Part shown: positions 45,841 through 53,800 of the stretch, piece by piece
Position numbering within the stretch: position 1 is the first letter of the stretch
Layout: every line of letters starts with the position of its first letter
Assembly: GCA_002698985.1 (NCBI GenBank)
Contig: PAAY01000085.1
Location: 45,361-109,360, forward strand
DNA length: 64,000 nucleotides
Source of the DNA: Saprospirales bacterium
Lineage (GTDB): Bacteria; Bacteroidota; Bacteroidia; Chitinophagales; Saprospiraceae
Reading direction: 5' to 3'
The notes under the pieces: model-generated
What the model was told of the DNA's origin: nothing
Database searches by the model: none
The model's input: the letters and a program-made list of their open reading frames with translations, nothing else
Translations under genes and position numbers: made by a program

Positions 45841-45900
45841 CCCGAAAAGCCGATCCCGATCCCGAAGGCTTTCGGGATTCGGTATATCGGCTTCGGGGCT
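45841..45900 (+). repeat. dispersed palindromic repeat family B, copy 1
   Basis: GCCGATCCCGATCCCGAAGG, then TTTCGGGATTCGGTATATCGGC, form an imperfect palindrome of about 45 bases. The copies are at 49072-49130 (inverted) and 58815-58875. Here it touches the stop codon of the next gene. Confidence 0.8.
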
Positions 45901-47435
45901 CACTCCTTCAGCTTCATCCCCATCCGGATTTCAGCGCCCTGGCCGGCAATGGCCTTTACGGTTTGTGTGCCGTTGCCGGTGGTGGAGAAAGCGCCCGAAA
46001 GTGCAACTTTACTGGTTGCCCGGAGCTTATCAAAACGCTGCTGATTGAAAGTGATGAAATGGGTGGCCTGGGTGGTCTGGGTGGCGATGCCACTGGCATC
46101 AACCGGGGCAGCCTCCACCACGGCTTTTGGCCCTTCGGCAAACAGCGAATCGAGCACCTGTCCCTGTGCATCGAGGAACCAGGCCTGAGCGATGATCTCC
46201 AGGGGCATTCCGTTGTCGGCTACCATTTTGAATTCGGCTTCTGTCACCTCGTCGTAACTGCTGAAGTCCACCGAAAAAGTATCCCGCATGGTAAAACCAG
46301 AGGCTTGTCCACGCAGGGGCAGGTCCACTTCCACCTGGATGTTGTAATAGCTGCTGTCGGTGATGAAGCCCCGCTCCGTGCTGTTGTTGTCGGGATTCAT
46401 CAGGGCATCCACGTCGTACTCGAGGGCCACGGGTTTGGAGCCCAGCACATCCTCGATATTGGAGTTGTTTTCGTCAAAAGCAAAGGTCATTTCCTTGACC
46501 TGGCCCACTTCATTCAGTGAAGGATACACGAAATCGATGCCCGTATCTGTGATGAAAGTGCTCTCCAGCGGCAGCCGCTGGTCATCGGCGGTGATGATGT
46601 CGAAGACCTTTATGTCGGAGCGGGTGGGTACTCCGAAAGAGTTCTGTACGTGGATGAAGATGTCGGGGTTTTCGAAGAAGACCTCCCCCTGAATCCAGTT
46701 TTCGAAGAAATCGATGAAGATGGTATCGGCCCGGCCGTTGTGCGTGAAATTGCCCAGCACGCCCTCGATGTAAGAGAAGTACACGTCCTCGCTGATCAGA
46801 AAGACCTGCGGCAATTCGATTCTGTCGCCGGCATCGGTATAGGCTTCGTAGCGGATAAGCACGGTGTCGTTTTGCGGAAGCAACTCATAACCGCTCATGT
46901 CCAGAAAACCCTGTGAGGCATAATAACCCTGCACCGGCGGCGGCGAGCTGAATGACTCCTCGAGGGTGGCCACCTGCCCGTCTTTTTGGGCGTGCAGGAT
47001 GGAAAGCTTGAAGTCAATGGTGCCCACGTAATCCGATTTGACGCCGAAACGCACCGTGCCCGTTTTGTAAATGGCCTTGTCCACTTTCAATTGCTGAGGC
47101 GAAGAAAAAGGCAGGGCAAAAAGGGTATCCGTGAGAGTGATGGCCGGCGGAATGCTGTCGCTGGCAGCCTGCAGGAATTCGTTGGCGGTTTGCGTCAGCA
47201 CATCACCCTTGTAACGAAGATGGACGACGCCCTCACCGTCGATTTCTATGAAGGTGTTCTCGTCAAAACCCTCGATGAGGTCCTCGATGGTGGTGCTGGC
47301 ACTGAAAAGCGGGATGGCAAATTCTGCCCCCTTGCTTTTAAGCTCGGCATTGGACAGGTCATCTATTTTCTGACAAGCCGAAAAGAGCAGCACGGCAAGT
47401 ATTCCAATGCACCCAATTTGTTTCCGAAGAATCAT
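45900..47435 (-). CDS. putative surface lipoprotein of unknown function
   Basis: This 511-residue protein has a lipoprotein signal (lipobox LFSAC, Cys at residue 21) followed by QKIDDLSNAELKSKG. The mature part is beta-rich and acidic with repeated aspartates and no catalytic motif that I recognise. Strand patterns such as DTVLIRYEAYTDAGDRIELPQVFLI and YYNIQVEVDLPLRGQASGF suggest tandem beta-sandwich domains. It is probably anchored in the outer membrane. No operon partner is obvious, since 134 bases separate it from the upstream beta-CASP gene and its stop abuts a family B repeat. Confidence 0.7.
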   Translation of the reverse strand: MILRKQIGCIGILAVLLFSACQKIDDLSNAELKSKGAEFAIPLFSASTTIEDLIEGFDENTFIEIDGEGVVHLRYKGDVLTQTANEFLQAASDSIPPAITLTDTLFALPFSSPQQLKVDKAIYKTGTVRFGVKSDYVGTIDFKLSILHAQKDGQVATLEESFSSPPPVQGYYASQGFLDMSGYELLPQNDTVLIRYEAYTDAGDRIELPQVFLISEDVYFSYIEGVLGNFTHNGRADTIFIDFFENWIQGEVFFENPDIFIHVQNSFGVPTRSDIKVFDIITADDQRLPLESTFITDTGIDFVYPSLNEVGQVKEMTFAFDENNSNIEDVLGSKPVALEYDVDALMNPDNNSTERGFITDSSYYNIQVEVDLPLRGQASGFTMRDTFSVDFSSYDEVTEAEFKMVADNGMPLEIIAQAWFLDAQGQVLDSLFAEGPKAVVEAAPVDASGIATQTTQATHFITFNQQRFDKLRATSKVALSGAFSTTGNGTQTVKAIAGQGAEIRMGMKLKE

Positions 47436-47569
47436 ACAGTTTTTTTTAAACGGATTAGCAAAAGTAATGCTGCATGTGTTTTGCCGAAGGCAAAAGCCAT
47501 TGGAGGCAATGTCTGTGACAAACTCATGCGGATTATTGGGTGTGTCCGTAAGTGCTGGAAGGGCCGGTG

Positions 47570-48985
47570 CTATTTCAACGTAAAGGATTGCCCCAGGGTT
47601 GGGATGCTGATGTTCCTAAACCCTTTTTCTTCCAAAAAATTGCGGAATGCCTGCTGGCTGTCGATTTCACCGTGCACCAGAAAAAGCTCCCGGGCACTCT
47701 TTCGCTGGTTGGCAATGAAATCGGCCATTTCGTTGCGGTCGCCGTGGGCGGAGAAAGAGTCCATGACTTCCACATCGCACTTGACCGGTTTCATTTCACC
47801 GAAAAGCGACAGTTCACGGGCCCCGGCCCGCAATTTCCCTCCGGGGGTCTGTGGCGCACAGTAACCTACGATGAGCACGGTGTTTTTTGGATTCGAGATG
47901 TTGTTGTAGAGGTGGTGTTTCACCCTGCCGGCATTGGCCATGCCGGAAGAGCTGATGATGATGCAGGGTTCCTTGCGCTTGTTCAGCCGCTTCGATTCTT
48001 CCACTTCCTTGATATAGGTCAGCCGGTTGAAACCGAAAGGATTCGGATCCTTCAGGATGTAAGAACTCAGCTCCCGGTCATAGCATTCCGGATGGGCTCC
48101 AAAGATCACCGTGGCGTTCACGGACAGCGGGCTGTCCACATACACCGGAATTTCGGGCAGGCGGCCGGCATTCTCCAACTGGTCCAGGATGTAAACGATC
48201 TCCTGCGTCCTCCCCACGCTGAAGGCCGGTATGATGAGCTTGCCCTTCTTCTCCACACAGGTGTGCTTGATGATTCGCAGGAAGTGCTCCACTTCGGCGG
48301 GACCTTCCTCGTGCTCCCGGTCTCCGTAGGTTGACTCGCAGATGAGGTAATCAACCGGATCCATGCGCACGGGGTCCCGCAAGATGGGCCGGTTGGGACG
48401 CCCGATGTCGCCGGTGAAGCCGACCTTCACCCTGGAACCGTCTGCTTTTTCTATGTGCAGGGTGACGCTGGCGCTGCCCAGGATGTGGCCTGCATCCCTG
48501 AACTCCACTTGCACCTTTGGGTGTATGTGAAACATGCGGCCATAGCCGTGGCCCTCGAAGAGGTTCATGGTGGTCTTCACATCCTCTCGGGTGTAGAGGG
48601 GCTTTTTCTTTTTGCTTTTCTCTCCTTCGGAATAACGGTGGCGCCTTTTGTTGTGAAACTCTGCATCCCGTTCCTGAATGAAAGCACTGTCAAGCAACAT
48701 GATGGCACACAGGCTTCGGGTGGCATGGGTTGCATGTATTTTGCCCTCAAAGCCGTCTTTTACCAGTTTGGGCAGTCGCCCGCTGTGATCGATGTGGGCA
48801 TGGGAGAGTACCACCACATCGATCTTTTCCGGGTCGAATTTCCACTCCTCGTTGAAATCCGCCATGAAATCGTCATCGCCCTGGTAAAGCCCGCAATCCA
48901 GCAGGATGGTGAATCCGTCGTCGAGGGTCAGCAGGTGCGCCGAACCTGTTACTTCTCTGGCAGCGCCACAAAATTTCAGCTTCAT
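47570..48985 (-). CDS. beta-CASP metallo-beta-lactamase-fold RNase-like protein
   Basis: This 471-residue cytoplasmic hydrolase is of the CPSF73/RNA-specificity type. Motif 2 is HAHIDH (residues 62-67). Further zinc and beta-CASP motifs follow: AGHILGSA (near 167), DSPLSVNAT (motif A region), IISSSGMANAGRVKHHL (motif B) and FSAHGDRNEM (motif 3 or C, conserved His). The C-terminal helix LVHGEIDSQQAFRNFLEEKG has the motif C histidine. It probably cleaves RNA endo- or exonucleolytically, and proteins of this kind in bacteria are poorly characterised. It is monocistronic, preceded by dispersed repeats. Confidence 0.93.
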   Translation of the reverse strand: MKLKFCGAAREVTGSAHLLTLDDGFTILLDCGLYQGDDDFMADFNEEWKFDPEKIDVVVLSHAHIDHSGRLPKLVKDGFEGKIHATHATRSLCAIMLLDSAFIQERDAEFHNKRRHRYSEGEKSKKKKPLYTREDVKTTMNLFEGHGYGRMFHIHPKVQVEFRDAGHILGSASVTLHIEKADGSRVKVGFTGDIGRPNRPILRDPVRMDPVDYLICESTYGDREHEEGPAEVEHFLRIIKHTCVEKKGKLIIPAFSVGRTQEIVYILDQLENAGRLPEIPVYVDSPLSVNATVIFGAHPECYDRELSSYILKDPNPFGFNRLTYIKEVEESKRLNKRKEPCIIISSSGMANAGRVKHHLYNNISNPKNTVLIVGYCAPQTPGGKLRAGARELSLFGEMKPVKCDVEVMDSFSAHGDRNEMADFIANQRKSARELFLVHGEIDSQQAFRNFLEEKGFRNISIPTLGQSFTLK

Positions 48986-49071
48986 AAAATTGGTGATTCG
49001 GTAAAGTTCTTTGTTCCTGAATGCCCAAAGCTATGGATGTTGAGGGTATTAACGAGGAATTGAGGAATTGA

Positions 49072-49130
49072 GCCCCGAAGCCGATATCCCGAATCCCGAA
49101 ATCCTTCGGGATCGGGATCGGCTTTCGGGG
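49072..49130 (-). repeat. dispersed palindromic repeat family B, copy 2 (inverted)
   Basis: It is the reverse complement of the block at 45841-45900, with GCCGATATCCCGAATCCCGA and TCGGGATCGGGATCGGC arms. It directly adjoins an inverted family A copy. Confidence 0.8.
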
Positions 49131-49138
49131 TGGGATTG

Positions 49139-49346
49139 GGGCATCCGTGTAGCTGATCATTCATTGTGAAGATCCGCCCTTCGGGCGGATGACAAAAGGG
49201 GGTACTGGGGAAGGTTCGGAGTAAATGTTTGAAACCCGAGCTCTCTGCTGCCGAACCAAATCCGGCTAATCCGTCAATCCCGTGAATCCTGATCCTGACA
49301 CTGCCATCCTGCTAATCCTTCAATCCTGAGAATCCTGATCCTGACA
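49139..49346 (-). repeat. dispersed repeat family A, copy 3 (inverted)
   Basis: It is the reverse complement of 9221-9427 over its whole length, including the hairpin (here ATCCGCCCTTCGGGCGGAT) and the TCAGGATCAGGATTC units, with scattered differences. It ends exactly at the stop of the next gene. Repeats A and B together fill the 361-base gap, and no gene is seen in it. Confidence 0.75.
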
Positions 49347-50417
49347 TCACTCCGTTTCCAGTGCATCCGTGAAATAGATTTTCCGGTCGATGGAGAAATA
49401 GAACAGGCCATCGAGTGCTGCGAGGCCGTAGAAAGCGACGGGGTTCTGGTGGTCGCTGCCGCCTGGCCATTTGATGGGGCGGGTGGCAGACCAATCGCTG
49501 GTGGGGATGGTCCAGGCCTGACCCAGGATGTTTTGGTTGAGCAGGCTGTCGTTGGGTGTTTCCACAAACTGGAGGATGGTGTTTTGGTTGAGGCGGGTCC
49601 AGTTGAGGCCGTTGTCGGTGCTTTTGTGCAGGTCAAAGGTATTGATGCCTGTGACGTACAGGTCGCCCTGCCATTGGAAGAAGTCGATCATCCATTGCGG
49701 GAAGAGTTCGAGCAGGTCGCCATCGGGTGTGAGGCGCCAGGCGCCTTCCTGTGAGCTGATGTAAAAATTGCCATCGAGGAAGCGAATGTTGACCAGGTTG
49801 GCGAAGTCGGTGTCCAGGTCGTCGAGGGCTATTCTGTTGATCAGTTCTACGCTTTCAAACTCATCGTGGGCGGCGTTGTGCCGGATTTCGAAGAGCAGCA
49901 GCGCATAGCGTTTGGCTGGAAAGGCTTTTACCGGAAGGAGAAAAAGGGTGCCGTCATCGCTGAAAGCACCGAGCCTGCGGGCCAGGAACTCCACTTCGAG
50001 GTAGGCATCGCCGGGGGCTTTCAGGCTGTCCACCGACAGGCGGATCATCTGCATGGGGTTGCGGGTGAGGCGGAACTCCAGAAAGTGGTTGGCACCGGCA
50101 TCGGCAGTGAGGCGAACGAAGGTATTGTCAGAAATGACCGGCACACCGAGGTGGCCGGAGGCAAGGCTCAGGGGCCGCTGTTCCAGCAATTTCTGGTTGG
50201 CATCGAAGCGGAAAAACTGATTCTCCGAAATGGCCATCAGCTCAAACGGGCTGGCGAAGAGGTTCAGCAAGGGGCGTTCGGACTCAAAGTTGAGTGAATC
50301 CCAGGCTGCGGAATTTTCCGAAGGGCCTGCATCATCGTCTTTGAACAAGGGTGCCTGGCAGGAAAACAGCAGCACAAACAGCACCAGTGAGAGCAGGAGT
50401 TCAGGTGTTTTCTTCAT
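49347..50417 (-). CDS. lipoprotein with beta-propeller (BNR-type) features
   Basis: This product has 356 residues from the ATG at 50417 (MKKTPELLLSLVLFVLLFSC). The lipobox is LFSC, with Cys at about residue 20. The mature part has repeating strands consistent with a propeller. One Asp-box, STDNGLNWT, lies near residue 275 in a context DLHKSTDNGLNWTRLNQ, and similar strand-turn patterns occur earlier (FRFDANQKL, LFLLPVKAF). No catalytic residues are recognised. It is probably a surface or periplasmic binding protein. A longer start at 50435 would add six residues. Its 3' end abuts the inverted family A repeat. Confidence 0.7.
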   Translation of the reverse strand: MKKTPELLLSLVLFVLLFSCQAPLFKDDDAGPSENSAAWDSLNFESERPLLNLFASPFELMAISENQFFRFDANQKLLEQRPLSLASGHLGVPVISDNTFVRLTADAGANHFLEFRLTRNPMQMIRLSVDSLKAPGDAYLEVEFLARRLGAFSDDGTLFLLPVKAFPAKRYALLLFEIRHNAAHDEFESVELINRIALDDLDTDFANLVNIRFLDGNFYISSQEGAWRLTPDGDLLELFPQWMIDFFQWQGDLYVTGINTFDLHKSTDNGLNWTRLNQNTILQFVETPNDSLLNQNILGQAWTIPTSDWSATRPIKWPGGSDHQNPVAFYGLAALDGLFYFSIDRKIYFTDALETE

Positions 50418-50605
50418 ACAGATAATTATGCTCAAAAGTTTAGGACGGCGGCATGCCCTGCCGGTAACTCTGCAATTGGGAAGGAATTTTGTTTACCGAA
50501 GGAAAAAACCAAACCGAAACGGGCTGACAGGGTGAACAATCCACTTGTCTCGTCACATAAAATTGCCGTTTGGGAAACAAAAGCGCCCGTAGTTTCTACA
50601 AGGTA

Positions 50606-50635
50606 TTTGCTATTCATTGGCATCGTTTAAATTTG
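50606..50635 (+). promoter_or_regulatory. candidate promoter for the PKD metalloprotease gene
   Basis: TTTG (50606-50609) and TAAATTTG (50628-50635), separated by 18 bases, fit the Bacteroidota -33/-7 consensus. It would give an untranslated leader of about 215 bases before the start at 50858. The gap 50418-50857 shows no gene. Confidence 0.4.
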
Positions 50636-50857
50636 CCAACTGCAAGAAAGCAGACAAACTCCCCAGGAACTACACCGTATCCTTCGGACCAACTCATCCT
50701 TATACAAACCGGTTTGAGTCCAATTGGCTTCAAATTGTGTTTTACTCAGCCAACACATTTTCAGACTTTCGTCATTCTCAGGGTCTATTGACCACCCATT
50801 AATCCCATGTAACAAAGATCAGAACTGTATCACCACACAATACCTCATTCACTTCTT

Positions 50858-53800
50858 ATGATGCGAATAATTTTTACGCTGTTCTCGATGCTACTCCTCT
50901 CATCTGCCCTGGTAGCACAGAAACCCACTTTCAAAGGCAAATCCGTAAAGGCCAACAACAATCCTGCACTTCAGGCTCAGTTTGAAGAGTTTGGGGTGTT
51001 TGAACTGGACATTGCCGCTTTCAACTCCTTCGTTAAAAGCAAGGACCTCTCCATGGAATTCGAAATGGAGTTTGGTGACCTGAACTGGGACATCTGGCTG
51101 GTGCCCCGGGATCTGCGGGCGCCCAATTACGTCAGCCGTGTACTCACCGGCGACGGGGTCAAGGTTTTGCCGAAGGGAGAAAACATCACCTTCAAAGGCC
51201 TGCTCAATGGCTACCCCGGTGAATCACTGGTGGCCATGACCATTACCGACGAGCTGTTTTACGGCTTTGTGCAAATGGGTGATGAAACCTATTTCTTCGA
51301 ACCCGTGTGGTATTTCGACCCTTCGGTTCCCAAAAACCAGTTCGTCATTTATCCGGCTTCGAAAGTGAAAGAGAAAAAAGAGAGCAAGTGCGGATTTGAC
51401 GAAATGCTGGAGCAAATGGGCGGCATGCCGTCCCAGGCTGAGCACGATGACCATGCTTCCGATTCATTTGAGAAGATGGGTTGCAAAGAGGTGGAAATCG
51501 CCCTGGCCTCCGACCTCAGCATGTACAACAAATACGGCTCAGTCGGTGCGGTTCAGGCCCACACCATCGGCGTGCTGAACAACGTACAGACTAACTATGA
51601 CAACGAGTTCAACGACGAACTGCAATTCACCATCGTGGAGCATTTCAACGTGATGCCTCCGGCCAATGACCCCTGGACTTCCTCCAACGATGCCGGAACC
51701 CTGCTCAACAGCTTTACCAGCTGGGGGCCTACCGGCTTCTCTCAAACCCACGATGTGGCTTCCCTGTGGACCAACCGGAACTTTACAGGGCCTACCATCG
51801 GCATCGCCTGGCTTTCATCCATTTGTCAATCTACTCGCTATAACTGTCTACAGGACTTCTCCAGCAACGCACAGCTACTGAGGGTGCTGCAGGCCCACGA
51901 GTTGGGTCACAACTTCAGCGCCACCCACGACCCCTCTGGCAGCAACACCATCATGGCACCAGCTGTGAATAGTTCCAATCAGTGGTCTGCGCAGAGCCTG
52001 AGCCAGATCAATTCCTTTTACCCCACCCGCTGGTGTCTTACCAACTGCCCGAGCTCTCAGCCACCTGTGGCGCAGTTTACGGTCAACCCAAGCTCCGGCT
52101 GTGCCCCATTGACGGTGCAGTACACCGACCAGTCGCAGAACAACCCAATTAGCTGGAACTGGAGCTTCCCCGGTGGTATTCCGGCAACATCCACACAACA
52201 GAACCCGGTGGTGACCTACAACAATCCCGGCTCTTACGGAGCCACACTCACGGTGACCAATACGGTGGGTACCAACACCCTCACCCAGAACAACATCGTA
52301 ACGGTGGAAACCGTGCCAACACCGCTATACAGCTGGTCGCAAGTGGGGCTGACACTGGTCTTCCAGAACCAGTCTTCGGCCAATGCCACCAGCTTCGAAT
52401 GGGATTTTGGCGACGGCAGCACCAGCACCCAGACGAACCCAATACACACCTATTCAGCTGACGGATTCTACACTGTGACGTTGACCGCCACCAACGACTG
52501 TGGCAGCACTTCTTTGCCCATAACCATTCCGGTCTTTGTGGCACCAACAGCAGGCTTCAGCGCTGACCCGACGGAAGGCTGCGCTTCGCTGGATGTGGAC
52601 TTCATCGACGAAAGCTCATCCAATGTGACGGACTGGTTGTGGAGTTTCCCCGGTGGTTCACCTTCCTCCTCCACCGACCCCAATGCAACCGTGACTTACA
52701 CGGCCCCGGGTGTGTATTCCGTGACATTGGTCGTCAGCAATCCGGCGGGAAGCAACACCATGACCCGGACCAATTACATCACGGTGAACACCATCCCAAG
52801 TCCTGACTTTTCCTTCACCGTGAACGGCAATACGGCTTCCTTCACCAATTCCTCTTCCAACGCCACCAGCTACGAATGGGATTTTGGCGACGGCAGCACC
52901 AGCACAGAGGAAAACCCGACGCATACCTATGCCACCAACGGCACTTACGAAGTGACGCTGACAGCCACCAACGACTGTGGCCCATCATCGGTCACCCAAA
53001 ACGTGACCATCGTGGTGCCGCCCACGGCCGGCTTCTCAGCCAACACCCAGGAGGGCTGCCCCACCCTGGAAGTCATGTTCAACAGCGGCAATTCTGAAAA
53101 TGCAGTGAGTTACGTTTGGGATTTCCCCGGCGGTGACCCTGCCAACAGCGCCGACCCCAACCCAACAGTGAATTACGATACGCCCGGCACCTATGATGTC
53201 ACGCTCATCGTAACCAACAGTGCCGGTTCAGACACCTTGCTGATGGAAGATTACATCACCGTTTATGAGGTGCCCATCCCGGGCTTCTCCGCAGCGGTCG
53301 ACAGCTTCACGGTCAGCTTTACCAACAGCTCGCAGTTTTCCAACAGTTACTACTGGGATTTTGGCGACGGCAACAACAGCACCGACCCCAACCCAACGCA
53401 TACCTATGGTTCCGACGGAACTTACACGGTGACGCTGACCGCCATCAACGATTGCGACAGTGTGACTGCCACCCAAACGGTAACCATCGTAACTCCACCG
53501 ACCGCAGGCTTCAGCGCCAATGCCACCACCGGCTGCACCCCGTTCACCGTGCAGTTCAACAATGAATCTTCGGAAAATGCAGCCAGCTTCGAATGGGATT
53601 TCCCCGGCGGCAATCCATCCAGCAGCACCGATGAGAATCCAACGGTGACTTATGAGCAGCCAGGTACCTACACCGTCACGCTGACCGTGACGAATACGGC
53701 AGGCAGCAGTTCCGTAACGGAAACCAACTACATCACCGTCACCACCGTGCCTTCGGCCGGTTTCTCTGCTTCGGTAAACATGGATACCGTCAGCTTCAGC

